A stretch of 64,000 nt of DNA from Centropus unirufus (taxonomy: Eukaryota > Chordata > Aves > Cuculiformes > Centropidae): positions 3,557,179 through 3,621,178 of the forward strand of contig VYZI01000035.1 in NCBI GenBank assembly GCA_013397695.1, in the 5' to 3' direction. Shown here piece after piece: positions 13,023 to 25,892 of this stretch. Position numbers and translations under genes: made by a program. How positions within the stretch are numbered: position 1 is the stretch's first letter; each line of letters opens with the position of its first letter. The notes under the pieces are model-generated. The model searched no databases. It was not told the DNA's origin and saw nothing but the letters and a program-made list of their open reading frames with translations.

Positions 13023-16000
13023 CATAAGCAACCTGCTATACTGCTGTGATGCAGAAGCAATTTACATTGAGAACTGAAGGGCACTTAAATTAATTTTTTC
13101 ATTAAAATCCATTTGAATGCTTTTACATCTTGACGCACACTGATTCTGGGTGCCTCACAAATGTCATTAGGAGATCTTCAGCCTTGAAGAACCTATTATG
13201 ATAGCCTGGCCTGACTTTTCCATTATGTCAGCCGCAAGAGAGTGCCTGGGGAATTAATGCAGTGAGGAGCCCTGACATCACGTCTGGTACCTGTGGGTGG
13301 TTCTCTGGCTGCCGCTAGGAGGTGCTTCCTAGCAGCTCTGCTCATTACTCTTGTTGACATCATGAGGAATGAGTTCAGAGCTGTGTGGGAGTGTATTTCA
13401 GATCTTTCGTACACCTACAGCCTTATGCCAAAAATAAGATGCAATCATTTGTTTCCTAGGTGATAACTGTACCGAGCATGTGTGGTCCTTGCTGCTTCTA
13501 AAATGGTGAAGTATGTTATAAGCCTTTCTTGTAGTGCTTTTGAGGCAATGTATCAAACAGCTTTTACCAAAGAACAAATGGCTTGTTGATTACGTACATG
13601 TGGATCAAAAAAAAAGTATTGATGTTTGTGTCGCAGTACTCATTCTGGGCAAATGTTATTTTATTCTATTTGTTTGCTTTTTCTGAGGCAAGTGAAGGGA
13701 AGAAGGAGCATGAAATGTCAGTTTCTATGTTTCTAAATACTGGAAGATGTTTTAGATGTTCTTTCTTATAGTTTATCTGAATCTGTAACTCTATGAAGGT
13801 GAAGACTTTCTAGTTCCAGACTTGTTTTCTCATGCAGACATCAAAAGCTTGTCAAAGCAGAATATCATCCAAGTATGTCTCCTGTCTCTGGAGTATCTGA
13901 ATGACAAAATACCCATTGAGATATTTGCTTTATACCACTGTCCTTCACAGAAGATGGTAAAGGGTAATATAAAAAGAAAGTATAAAGAGACTTTTACCAT
14001 TCTGATAGGGGTTTTTTAGTTCATTCTTTTATTTCCAATATATCAAATGTCTGCAATTTTTGAATACATGCGAAGAGTTTCTGAATTCTTGAATTGTTGT
14101 GTTTCTTTTAGTAACTTGCATTTAATTTTTGTTTACTATTGAAATAGTCTTTTGTTTAAAAATACAGTATTTTATTAGAAATTCTATTAAAATCTATCTC
14201 TTGTCAGAAATTCCTGGCTTCTCTCACATAACTTTAATGGAAGGGTCAATCAATGATGACAGGGTACTCTATTTCAATTAAGGCAAAAATATAAGTAAAA
14301 TTAATAATATCTAATTTTTTTCCTGAGTAATTCTTAGCATCATGGACATACTTACAGGATTTCAATACACAGGAATTTTTATAATCTCATTTTGGAAGAA
14401 TGAAGTTTGCTGATTTAATTTATGAATATTTTCTCTCTGTTTATAGGCAAGAGTCCAATTCCAAAGTTTCATGCCCTCCTATGTAGCTATTGTCTAGGCT
14501 CAGATGAAGGTGTGAGCAATCTCTGTGCTACAACATTGACTGGTAAGCTGAGGTCTAATTCCCAGTTCCACAAATGGAAGATGTGCTGCTTTTTCCTTTT
14601 GATGTCCATAGGAACTGTTATCTGCATATACCTCATCTTATGTGTGTCTGTGTGTATGGGGGGAGTGTCTTTGAGGGTCCATTTGAACATTTTGCTTTTC
14701 ATACTTTCTTGATAAACTGATTTCAGGACATAGCCCCTCCTCTTCCCTCTCCATCCCTAGCACCATAAGGAAGCAAACTGAAAGTTTGACTGCTCAACTT
14801 GTCCACCACAGCAATCAGATGATTGACATCAAATTGAAGAAAAACAATCTTTAAAATATGTAAGCTAACTATTTCTCATCTTGTTTTTCTACTTGAATGA
14901 AAATCATGATTATTTTAACAAGTTTGGGAGAAGGTCACACAGCAAGATGATAATCTACAGAGCTTTCAAATGGTAGCAAACCTATAAAACTTGATTTACA
15001 TGGACAGTTGTGATATTAAGACCTTGGATGACTGCAGTTTTCAGGACTGCAACAAAGCAAAAGTATGTGTCTTTGAGGGCATGATTTTTTAAAAGAGATT
15101 ATTTGTTAAATTATATTTTCATATTGCACTTTGATATGAACACAGTTGTAGAAAAAAGAAATGAATCATGATCAGACAAGCCCAAAGTGAGGTAAGATGA
15201 ATGATGCCTATCACAACAATGAATGTAATAGTATAGTTGGGTAGTACGTTCAATTGTAAAGACAAAATCCTGAGTATTTTTAAGTCTACAGTGTTTTCTT
15301 CTGATTTTCCTAATTTTATATATTTTTTAAAATGTTCTTATCTTTTCCAGAAACAATCTTTGCATAATTTACTTCTGGCTACAGGACGAATTTCTGCTTA
15401 GTCAACACAAGCAACAAACTTATATTTGGAAGGAATTTTTTGAATAATATCGCAAAGAAAATGTGCATTCTTTATGTATTCTTTAAATCAGCAAATTATT
15501 ACGAAAATGATTGCACTCTCTACAGTTACTTCACAGCGTTCCTCCACAGTTAAGTCCTGTTCACCAGATTAAGTTCTTGGCTGAAATTATTAAGAGCATT
15601 TCAGGAGATTTCTTGCTGCTGAAAGAGTAACGTCAGTATGGTCCATCTCAAATACAGACTTCAAACGTTTTGTGTCCAAAACGTATCGAGGCTGATATGC
15701 CTTGTGTAATTCCTTCCTTCATTGTATTAGAAATGCTTTTACATCCTTGTTCTCTTATATTAAGCCCCATGTAAGCTAAATACTGTTGCTTTATTTGTAA
15801 AAAAAAAAGAAGAGTCTCAAGAAATCAGAAGTAGTACCAGTATTTCTAAAAAGCCTTACAAACTGAATGCCTTTACTGGGAAAATACAAACAACACCTCA
15901 GAAGGGAGCTGTGTGCTTAAATGTGGTCCTAACAAACTCATTGATCATATGAAGGGAGTATTGCTTCTCTCCCTCCATTGTGGTTAATAGATCAGTGAAC

Positions 16001-17983
16001 AAAGAGATGTTTTGAGGTCATTTTATACATGAACTTTGACTTGGTGCATGAGAGTTCTGGGTTGTTTCTTTTTTCTGTGCAGCTCAAGGTTGCATTGTTG
16101 ATTAAAACAATGCTCTGTCTTTCTTGCAGTGATATATGCATAGACATTACTACAGGTTTGACATTCCTTATAACCACTGGTCCTCTATGTTATGTCCTCC
16201 ATTCACTGGAGGGATTAAGCTGTTTTCCTCTAAGGACTGGGCCTTTGTCTCATGTTGTTTTAATTTGTAATATTTATTCTATGCGTACTGGTTTAGGACC
16301 AATTAAGAACATGTCCATCTATATAGGAATAAGAGTTTCTCTGTCTTAGTACAGGCTTTTGATATTACATATTTGTTTTTCCAGATCTGGGTTCCTTTCA
16401 ATTAGGCTTTGCATCAGGTAAGTAGAGAATGGCAGATTTTGATGACTTCCTTCCCAATCTCTTTCTAACAGGAAACCACCACCTTCAAGAAAAGTATGAG
16501 GAGCAGGGAGTGCAAAATTCCTCTCCAGAGAGGTTATTTACTTCATGGAACTATATAGATGTGGCCTCATAAGAGGTTTTAGTCATTTTGGTAAACTTTA
16601 GCCACTAAATGAAAAAAAAAAAATCATCATTCCAGACTAGTTATGATCTTTTTTTCAAATGATAAAGAATTGTGAATGTAAATTATGAGCATCTTTGTTG
16701 ACTTGGCATGTTTAGATTTTTCTTTTCCAGTTGCCTTCCTCAACGTGCCCTCATTGGCCTGAAGGAAACATTTGGCCTTCTCTAGAGATCTACTAGAAAC
16801 TTGGAGAAGTCACCATATTTTTCTGTTTCAGAGTGCCAACTTTGTACTGATAGTCTAGCTGGACAAAACAGAGACTAATTTTTTCTACCAAAGCATAGAA
16901 TGAGCAAGAAGGGTTTCAGTGTTCCTGTATTTGTTCTTTATCTTTTATAACTTCTACTACCTTCACAGATGATCCAAACGCTCATTGATCAGACCTTCTT
17001 CAGAGACAGAATCCTAACCTTTTTTATATATTTCTTTTTTTTTTTATCCTATTAAAGTATGAAATTATCTCGCAGAACTTCTTGGGGCCACAGTGGGATT
17101 TTTCACGTCTTCTTAAGGTCAGAATTCATATTGAGAATCTCAGTGGGGCCACACTGTCATAAGCATTTCTGTCAGCTCAGTGCTGTGGGAGTAGCTGCAT
17201 TAGAAATATGTTCAATAGGGTAGGTTTGACAAATGAATAGCGCAGTGTTCTTGAGCACACCATGTCTCTGAGTTGCTTTAATGCACAGCCTAATGTTTAA
17301 ACAGAGAAAAAGTGGAGAAGTGAATATTTAAACTTCATATTCAGCCAGGGGACCCACACTAGGGAAAAAAAATAGCTGTTCCACTCCCCAAAAAGAAGTT
17401 TATGCTTGAGTCTTGACAATTACTTAAATGTGCATTTTTTTTTAAATACTGTTTTCCTGTTTAATGAAAGGTGTTCATCCCACCTAACTGTAAGGGTTCA
17501 TGAGGCAGGTACCTGCACCTCAAGCAGTTAATCTCGGTTCCATTAACAGATTAGTTTCAAGGTAATTTTTCTTTACACCTTCTTAGGGATTACATTAATT
17601 TCATCACCTAAGTATCAGTGGCTCTCAAATGGTTATGATGGGAGTAGATGACCAGAGGTGGATATCACATTACAGTTCTCTGTGTCTGATAAGAAGAGCC
17701 CCATTGTGTACCTATTCACAATACCTATGCCTTTCATGCTAGCACATAACTGAAAATAATTTTCATCCATCAGCAATAAGATTATTCAGCCATCACATTA
17801 ACATGGAACAATTTTTCTGACCTGCAGTGAAGAAGTTAAAAGACGTACAGGGAAAGCCCCAAATATTAATGAAATGCAACTGTTTGTCTGTTTTCATTGT
17901 TGTGGGTTTTTTTATTCATCTTAATAAGGCAGTCCTAGACATTAATGTCATATAGTGTCCAGCAACCAAGCTATTTCGTGGGG
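13023..17983. other. Intergenic, no gene seen
   Basis: Mostly AT-rich DNA. 13,140-13,420 is more balanced in composition and complex in sequence, which could mark a conserved regulatory element. Frames of up to about 106 codons (for example 16,029-16,349) show no recognisable protein. Confidence 0.65.
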
Positions 17984-18051
17984 ACTTGACAGCATTATAT
18001 TTAAAATTGGATTCAATGATCTTACTTAAATGATTCTGATTCTATGATTTT
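17984..18051 (+). mobile_element. Short CR1 3' tail
   Basis: About 68 bases match the last part of the CR1 copy at 11.35-11.43 kb: GACTTGACAGCATTATATTT, then TTGGATTCAATGATCTTA, then TGATTCTGATTCTATGATT. The block with TTTTCCAACC has been lost. Its tail is closer to the consensus than that of the 11.4-kb copy. Confidence 0.85.
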
Positions 18052-18086
18052 CTTTTAGTGGGTATTGATAGTCAAAGAAAAAAAAA

Positions 18087-18106
18087 TTCTCAAAATATTT
18101 TGAGAA
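18087..18106. repeat. 20-bp perfect palindrome
   Basis: TTCTCAAAATATTTTGAGAA, located 36 bases beyond the end of the short CR1 tail at 18.05 kb. Confidence 0.9.
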
Positions 18107-20117
18107 ATATGCAGTTTGACAGAGCAAGCTTTTGGGGTGTTTATGTAGATGGATTTACCTAAAGGAAAAAAGAGACCAATATGTCAGTGAACAGAACTAC
18201 ATTTGGTATTTAGCTATCATTCGAAGTAATTTATCTACTCCTTTTCTTCATCAACCTCTTCTACATCTGGAATGAAAACAGCTCATTTCACAAACTGACG
18301 AGCTTGCTTACTGCTTGAAGTTATGCCAGTAAAAAATTGAGATGCACCTGCTTCTTCAACCGGCCAAGCAAAGACTTAATTTGACAGAAACTGTACATTT
18401 GTGAAAAGTTTCCCTTCTCATTGTTGGGTCCCCAAAAAGTAGTCATCTTCAAAATACAGAGATTATTTTTGTCCACTCAATGTTCCTATGGCAACTACAG
18501 TAATTGTTTACCTAGGAAAGCGATACATTTAATAACATAAAGCTATATCCCAAATATAACACCTTTTGTTTACTTCTGGGCTCAGTTCTCTATTTGTCTC
18601 TTTTTAATGTCCTACAGGAAGAGATGGGACAGCAATTATTCTGTCTCCATGACCCCTGCCACTTTTACAGGTTCTCCTTCCAAGCTGACATTTTGCACTG
18701 GAAGAGCTACAAGCAAATCGGCAGAGCTGGCTCCAACTCACCTTCTGTGGTAGGTTGACTGCCAGCTAGCCTTGTGCCAATCCTAGTCTGTGTTAGTGCT
18801 GGAGCAAGGTTGTTCTGTGCTATGTATTTCCTATTGTTTTTGCCAACCTCCTTTGTTCATGGAGGGACTGGGAATCAGATCACAGCAGTCAGCAGGAGGA
18901 ATTTGCTGGCCGTGAACAGCTAGAAATAACAGTGTTTCAACTGAAATACACCAATAGATTGGCAAATAGAGGTTTTTGCCACTTTCATATGAAGGACTGA
19001 GTTTTGTTCAGGTGAAATTCATCATGTTTACACTCTGTTCTGTTTCCATGCAGAGTACTCCTGAAGGTGGGTCTCCAAGCAAAGGACAGTTTTACACAGT
19101 GGGAATTAAATGGATTTTTAAGAATGTTCTATATATTTGATATTAATACTTCAGAGCTAAGTCTGGATCTCAGAATGCATAGTTTCCATGGAAGAATCAG
19201 TTTCAGAGTCAGAAACTCTTCTACCCTGTATTCTTATGAATCAATAGATATGATTTCATTTTGGGTAGGTTTGCAGAATTCACAAGACAGACAATCCTGT
19301 TCCCGTTGCCTCACTGCTTTTCAGCAGAAGATTCCAGTCTAGGATGCAGGTGTAAGCAGGGGTGAGTTCAAATCCTCCCCAAAAACCTACCAGTTCAGCT
19401 TCACCAAGTCAATACTCTATTCTTACTGCAGAGAGAACATAGCATATTACATGGCAGCATAATTGGTGGTTTCATTCTTTCAGCCTTCATTAGAATCACT
19501 CCCCCACTCAGATCAGAACTCACCAAGTAGAAATAGGAGCACCAGTGTTGTGTTTTGAATGATACAAGAGCTCTAAACCACTTTCACCAGCACAGAAAAA
19601 AACAGCCTTTGAAAGGTATGGAGTTTCCTGAGAAGATTAATGTCATTGTTGTTTTGTTTTTTTTTAATGTAGAGTCATCACATTTAAATTAGATACTCAT
19701 ACATCAGTTTTAAGTCTTACTGAGTGCAGTGAAATTCTGGTGTAAAACAGTGATGAGGATTGCATAGGAGAAATAAGATGGACATAAAATACATACATAA
19801 AGATGTAGGAAATAACAGAGTAAGTAACAAGAAATCACATAAATGTCACTGTTCTGTTCTAATTTTACAAAATTAAAACTTCTTATAAGAATTCAAGTAG
19901 TGTCATAGTGAGCCTCAATAATAGGAATAATACTTTATTCATAAAAGTAAAATATAATTCAAATTTTCTCTGCAAGCATCCTCTGGAGAGCTCTGTTTTC
20001 TCTCCTCCTCTCTTTTGTCCTGTTTTCCACTGATGAGCATAAGGAGCAGACCAAACAAGAACTCATATACTTCTCATAAGATTCTTTACCCAGGGACAAC
20101 ATACTGTCAAAGGAATA
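18107..20117. other. Intergenic, no gene seen
   Basis: No recognisable exon or repeat apart from the palindrome at its left edge. The 91-codon frame at 19,067-19,342 does not look like a known family. Confidence 0.65.
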
Positions 20118-20400
20118 AAATCATAGAATCACTAGGCTGGAAAAAACTTCTGAAATCATCAAGCCCAACTGTATCTATCCACTACTAAAACAGATCCCAA
20201 AACACCTCATCTGCCCGTCTTTTATATACATCCAAGGATGGTAACTCCACCACCTCCCTGGGCAGCCGGTTCCAGTGCCTGATAACCGTTTAGGTGAAGA
20301 ATTTTTTCCTTATGTATAATCTGAAACTCACCTCATGCAGCTTGAGGCCATTCCCTCTCATCCTATCACCTGTCACTTGAGAGAAGAGACAGAGAAGGAG
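20118..20400 (-). mobile_element. CR1 LINE 3' end, inverted
   Basis: The left edge has the CR1 tail in reverse (AAAATCATAGAATCAC). After it come reverse-strand matches to the 3' end of CR1: the segment with CCACCACCTCCCTGGGCA, GGTTCCAGTGCCTGAT, and the CTTGAGGCCATTCCCTCTCATC block. It is a 5'-truncated insertion. It lies about 190 bases from the oppositely oriented CR1 at 20.59 kb, and the two cover different parts of the element. Confidence 0.93.
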
Positions 20401-20589
20401 TTTCACTGCCGGCTCCAGTTTGAGATTTCTGAGCCTTCCCAGCTCCTAAGAGGTCAGTTTCTTCGTTGCACAGAACTAGAATGGTCTTGGAAGTGTCAGA
20501 GCTCTAGAAGGTGAGAGGGCTCAGGAGAGCTGGTCAACATTCAAGTAGTTTTTCCTCCGAGCTCTAGATCAATGTATTGGTAGGAGTGA

Positions 20590-21260
20590 GAAATCAAGCG
20601 AAGGAGGCAGGAAACCAACATGGGTGAGCAAAGAGTTCCTGGAAAACTCAAATGGAAGAAGGTTGTTTACAGAATGTGGAAAAAGGGGTTGGCCATTTGG
20701 GAGAAATATAGGAATGCTGTAAGAATATTCAGGGATATTAAGGAGGAAAGGTTAAGGTCCACTTGGAATTATATCTGGAAAAGGATGTCAAGGACAACAA
20801 GAAGGGCTTCTTCAAGTACATTAGTAGATAAAGGAAGATCAGAGAAAATATGGGCCTGCAGGGACTTGCAGTATGAAGAACTGCCCACTAAGAGGAAATC
20901 AGGTGCCTGACCTAAGAAAGCTAAAGGTGCATAGATCCATGGAACCTGATGAGATGCACCCATAGGTCCTGCAGGAACTAGGGGATGAAACTGCTAAGAA
21001 CTATCCATGATATTTAAGAAGTGCTGGCAGTCTGGTGAAATTCTCACTGACTAGGAAAGGGAAACATAGCCCCCTTCTTTAAAAAGTTAAAAACGAAGAC
21101 CTGGGGAACTACAGGATAGTCAGTCTCATCTCAGTCCCTGGCAAGATGGTGGAGCAAATCCTCCAGGAAACTGTTGAGGAATGTGGGAAAAAAAGGAGGT
21201 GAAAGGTGACATCCAGCATGTCTTCATGAGGGGCAAATTGTGCGTGATGAATATGGCAGA
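20590..21260 (+). mobile_element. CR1 LINE fragment, ORF2 linker and start of RT
   Basis: Translation in shifting frames gives a CR1 ORF2 series. It starts with KLKWKKVVYRMWKKGLA, the basic region before the reverse transcriptase, followed by remnants of the KKGFFKY block. Then come RSMEPDEMHP and VLQELGDE, and next NEDLGNYRIVSLISVPGKM, which corresponds to the PGNYRPVSLTSVPGK motif. Frameshifts and stops are frequent, so it is older than the 30.4-kb copy. No 3' tail is present. The boundaries are approximate, and the right end fades out around 21.26 kb. Confidence 0.82.
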
Positions 21261-24079
21261 CATCTATGACGGGGCTATACCTTAGAATCTGTGAAGAGAA
21301 GCGGGCACAACTTAATGCATCTTTCTCTGTTATCCTGAACAAAAAAATTTAAGATAGATCAAATGAATTGCTCCTCACAAAAGACAATTTCCCTGTATAC
21401 ACCCTGAAGAGGACATGAATTTCCTATATAAATCTCTACAAAATACATATATAAAACAAGGCCCTTGTGTTTTTCAAGGCTGGAAGGACAGCACCAACTA
21501 AGGATCCTGACAGCAGCACCGTTATTGTATACAGACAGAATAATAATTTCTTTCAAAATGTTTTCTGTGTCAAATTTTATGTTTTGCTCACCTTCTGCAT
21601 AATAAACTTACCATCAGGATATTTGCTGGAGAAGTAAGAATAATTGTTTTTATTTTCATTATATCATGATCTATAAACATGCTAGATTGTTCCCACCTTG
21701 CTCCGTTTCCTCTGCTTTCCCAAGTAGGAAGTAAATATTGTTGTTATTAGTATATGTGTGTATTATATAAATGAAAACACCACCACTTATCCATTTTTTC
21801 TTTCTTTTTTTTTGATCTTCTTTTGCAGACTGTTTTGTAAGAAAGCAGGAGCCTGGCTCATCTTAACAAATACAATATCACCTTTTTTGTCTACATGCTA
21901 TCACTGATTGTGCTGCCTGTATCCCATAAGCTTTATTCATTATGGAATTGAGGAGAATATAAATCAGTATTCCTTTAGCCTCATTATTTTCTTTCTTTAA
22001 GTGCTGCAGTGGCTACCATGATCTTTGGAGATGTTGATTATTCCTGGAGACTTCTTCATACTCTTCTTACCCCTGCAAATTTCTGTATACAAGTACCTCT
22101 AAGAATGCAGAGATTCGGGACGTGTTCAGCCTTGCCCAAGTTGTTAGTATCTATAGGTGCTTCTACCATAGAAGTAGTGAGTGTAACCAACAGTGGACTT
22201 ACAAAATGTAGTCATCATGTCTTCTTGTTCAGGTACTGGTTAATTTAATTTATTTTTTTTTTTACTGATGATGCAAATAGGTACAGGAAGTTTTCATTGT
22301 CTCTTAAAATAATGTCAGAATAGGAGGCTTCCCGGCAGGGGAAAATAGTCTACCATCAGTAGAGCAGTCAGTGACTAATTTTATGGGTTCTGTAAAATGG
22401 TTGTGAATGATGGCTAGGGAGGAGGAAAGAAAGGGGAAGGGAGAGAGCAAAGGAAAAGAGCCTTTTATATATCTGTATTTATTGGGACCCTGTTTTAAAA
22501 GGTCAATGAGAGGCATTAGGAATATAAGTGCCATGGCCACCCCCATCCATTATGTTTGACTCCTTTAATCTTTGATCCAGCTGCTCCAAACATCTGGCAC
22601 AGTGAACTCTGACTCTAAGCTCTGATTCACAGTGAGTCTTTGGGGATGTGTGTGTAGGAGCTGCTTTGTATCCACTGTGTCTGCATCCACACAAATCTGT
22701 GCCCTGTTTTTGTGGGGATCATTACCCTCATCTGCTGTGAGTCTCCCATCATCTTGCCAGCCCTCTGGGTGTCTCTGTTGCCAATGAGAGGGGGCTGCTT
22801 TCTGACTCCCTATCACACACACGGTCCCTGGGAAAGGCAGAGAACTGACATGACAACCCAGAAAAGAAATGGCATGTCCCCTCTTCCCAGATCCCTCTAA
22901 CATTGATCCCTTCTCGAGCGCCTGTGCACAGTGATACCCCTTTACCTTTGGTCTGACTTTTGCCTTCTACAGATTTCTCTCCCCTCCTTCTAATCTGTGC
23001 TTTGTCTACAAATATGTCCCCCCTTTAACTCTGTGGCCTCCTGAACTTCTGGTAATTTTGCAATCCATAGTTATTGGGAAAGAGAATGTCTGAGGGGTGT
23101 GTGGATATGGGGAGGATGAGGAAGGATGGTCCTCACCCATCACCCCACCAAGGCAGTAACAAGTATGGGGAAGTCTCTGGTAACTGGTGATTTCTCCTCT
23201 CTCACTTAACCTACCTTTATCCATCCCTTTCAGAAGCATCACAGAGGCTCTTGGAACAGAATACAGGGAATGATCAATTAGAACAACATGCACACACAAT
23301 CACAGTGTCCTGTGCTTTAAGGACTTCTCTCTGCCAGGGCTTCAGTGACTGCAGAAGCGAGGAGAGCTGAGGAAGGATTTGAAGCAGATGCCAGCTGAGG
23401 GGATCACAGCCAGTCCCAGGCTAGGACTGAAGGAGAATATGAAGGAGAAAGACATATCCTGGTAAGGACATACAGGATCCCTGTTCTTCACCCTTTGACA
23501 TGAAAGGCGCAGTCAAACTGGTAATCTGGCGGAAGCGACACAGCTGTAGAGGGATTAGAAGCATGTATGGACTGCAGCAAAACTATCCCTCTTCCTCTAT
23601 TCTTTAGATATGTTATCAAAGTTACCTCAGATGGGCAGGGGTAAGGAGGGTATAATCCAGGTTAGATGTGGCAGTGGAGTCACCTTGGGGGAGCCACAAG
23701 TGGCAGAGAATGGCTGTTAATACTAAAACGCGCGTGAGCTAACGCTCCTCTGCAAATACAGCCTGGTAAACTGTCAGACCCAGCAGCCTTTTAAACGCCA
23801 GATCAGCTCATACTTAAATGGCATTTTGCTTTATTATTTATTTATTTTATTTTACTTTGCTTATTTATTTACTAAGAATAGCTTCAAATAAAGGTATGAT
23901 CTCTGTCTGGGATTGTGCTGTGGCGGTTGCTGCTGCAGTAGGGAGTACAGGGAAGTGTTGAGTTTGTCAGGGCTCATGTTTCCCAGGACCCCTCCCAAAA
24001 ATACACGCGTACAGCACCCCCACACCCTACGCTTAGACCCGTTTTACCCAGCCATGTGCCAGTGTCCCTTCCCCACCGT
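21261..24079. other. Proximal upstream region of GRM5
   Basis: Composition shifts from AT-rich to balanced at about 22.5 kb as the CpG region is approached. No protein-coding exon was seen. A consensus-like donor (CCTG|GTAAGG) after 23,461 might end an upstream non-coding exon. This part could contain promoter-proximal regulatory sequence. Confidence 0.55.
23828..23872 (+). repeat. (ATTT)n-like low-complexity tract
   Basis: Imperfect ATTT units directly at the left border of the GC-rich promoter region. Confidence 0.85.
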
Positions 24080-24419
24080 GGGTGGAGGAGAGGTGCAGTG
24101 CAGCTGGCAGGAGAGGAGCAGGACAGCTGAGTGCGAATGAGAGCACGAGCCTGGGTGTAGAGCTCAGTCGTGAGAGGGGGGAGGAGAGAGAGAAGGAGGG
24201 AGCTTTGGGAGGATGCAGGGATGCCGGAGAAGAAGGTAAAACCTCGGGTGGCTTCGGGAGGGAAGGGTTAACAGAAGAAAGGTGGATGTGTGGGAAGCAG
24301 GTAGTTAGCAAAGGTTTGTGGGAGGGTGGGGAAGCAGAAGGGCCAGAGGTTACTGAGCTTGTGGGCTGAAGGTAAGCATATAAGCGTATAAGCAGACCCG
24401 TGGGTCTGCAGAAACGGTC

Positions 24420-25130
24420 CAAGGATGCTGATTGCGGAGCCAGGGGACCGGCGGGGAACAGCAGCGCCTGGGGGTCCAGGGAGCCCGGGGGAGGCGAGAA
24501 CGGGGGAAGGGGAAGGGGGCGGCAGAGGGGAGCGAGCTCGGCGGGAAGGGGGGTGGCTGCACGTGGCACCTGCCGTGGGAAGGAGCAGGCGCCGGCACAC
24601 ACAGGGGTAGCACGCGGGGGAGAGGAGCAGGGATGCACATCCCACCGGAGGGGCTGGCAGCTGGGGCAGCGCTTGACAGGGGCATTGCTCCTCGTCTGGC
24701 CGTGCCCGATGCTGTTGCTTTGCAACCAAGAGAAGGGGCAAGAGCTGGAGACGATAACCTGTCCTTCCAGTGAAAAACAGTCCCTTCTTTCTGCTTGATA
24801 TTCCTGACCGTGCGGGTGTGTCGGGAGTGGTGGTCGCTGCTTCGCTTCCCCCTCTCTCCCCTTGCCAGGGAGCAGCAGGCAGAGCCCAGCGTTGGCAGTC
24901 AGCTTGGTTTCCTAGAGGGATCTATGCCACTTGGTGGCACTAAAAAGTTGTGTTGATGCCTGGTGCTCTCCGGTGCTAAGGGCCCCTCGTCCCTCAACCC
25001 TGGACCCGCAGGTGTGGCAGTGCAGCACCCGGACCTCCTGGCAGCGCAGCTCCCGTGAGGAAGGGAAAACTTCGGAGGAGCCAGAAGGCTGCCAGGATCG
25101 CAGGGGTAAACTCTTCCCTGCGACTCGGTT
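24420..25130. promoter_or_regulatory. CpG-rich region 1, candidate GRM5 promoter
   Basis: GC and CpG content rise abruptly here; I count about 22 CpGs in 24,421-24,720, against almost none per 300 bases in most of the window. The sequence has many GGGG and GGGCGG-like runs typical of Sp-family sites. A GA-rich lead-in spans about 24,080-24,360, with consensus-like donors at 24,234 (GAAG|GTAAAA) and 24,371 (GAAG|GTAAGC). Long open frames on both strands are a by-product of the scarcity of stop codons in GC-rich DNA. It lies about 10 kb upstream of the GRM5 coding exon in the right orientation for a first-exon region. Promoter activity is inferred. Confidence 0.55.
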
Positions 25131-25159
25131 TTAAACAGACCCTCCAAAATAGCTACCGG

Positions 25160-25186
25160 TTTTTTTTTGGTTTTTTTTTTTTTTTT
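25160..25186 (+). repeat. T-rich tract (T9-GG-T16)
   Basis: A 27-base T tract interrupted by GG, between CpG region 1 and the TATA box at 25,339. On the antisense strand it is an A tract, which may exclude nucleosomes near a promoter. Confidence 0.95.
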
Positions 25187-25338
25187 CGGATGATACTGCT
25201 CTGAATCGAGTGCGGGTTTTGCACTTGCTGGAGCAGGGTGGTGCAGAAAGGAGGTGTCAGGTTATAGGGGGGGGAGGTTGCAACCATCTGAGCACCTGGA
25301 GAGCTTTTCTCACAGGGCAGAATGCAGGGTTAGCCCCT

Positions 25339-25346
25339 TATAAAAG
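25339..25346 (+). promoter_or_regulatory. TATA box (TATAAAAG), candidate core promoter
   Basis: A perfect TATAAAAG lies in GC-balanced DNA just downstream of CpG region 1, where TATA-like strings are otherwise rare. It is correctly oriented for GRM5. A start about 25-30 bases downstream (near 25,370) would give a first exon of roughly 520 nt ending at the consensus donor after 25,892. Its use as a promoter is inferred. Confidence 0.3.
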
Positions 25347-25369
25347 CAGAGAGGTTGCTGCCATTCATA

Positions 25370-25892
25370 TATTTGTAACGCGAGGCAGAGGTGTTTAAGC
25401 AGGTGGGTCAAGCTGCAGCCAGTATTTAGGAAGACCAAAGCTGCGGTGGACCCATCTGTTGTTTTATTGCTTGTTTGTTTATTCCTCCACACCCCCAATC
25501 CTCCCTCCCCCTCCCCAATCCAGGGACCATTCACGCCTCTTGCAAATGAGACTTGGGCGATGCTGAGAGAACAGCATGTTGCATGGCATGTGTGGATGTG
25601 CATGCATTAGCGGGGGTAGGATACTCGATCCTCGGCATTTGCTTGTGATAAGAAGAAAACAGGATATGCCCATAGCTGGAAGAGTGACAATGCTTGCTGA
25701 GTGGGGCTCACCTGCTGGTGATCTTTGCAGAGGCATTTGAGGATTATTCAGCTCCAGAAGGTCTGTTCAAGGAATGCTACCTCTGCCGCGTCTGAAAATA
25801 GGAGGTGCCTACCTCTACCCCTCTTGATTATTGCCACCAAAAGGACCTCTTTGCTGCCACCGGAGGAAGAAGCTGTTGCTGCCACTGACAAG
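25370..25892 (+). other. Candidate non-coding first exon of GRM5
   Basis: The right edge is a good donor, GACAAG|GTAATG, after 25,892. The left edge is only an estimate from the TATA box at 25,339. The interval contains several ATGs with short frames, so an RNA using it would have a uORF-rich leader when spliced to the acceptor at 34,376. Alternative donors at 23,461, 24,234 and 24,371 would instead indicate a first exon further upstream. No transcript evidence is available from sequence alone. Confidence 0.27.

Noticed and set aside
1..24000. Tyrosinase (TYR) first exon on the - strand
   Set aside because: TYR is the expected neighbour on this side from mammalian synteny, but its large first exon should be an obvious - strand frame of about 270 codons and none is present. 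It probably lies to the left of the window.
24033..24741. Several long open frames on both strands (up to 230 codons on the - strand)
   Set aside because: They overlap in different frames within CpG-rich DNA, are made of low-complexity Pro/Ser/Leu or Gly/Arg residues and match no family. The lack of stops is explained by GC content.
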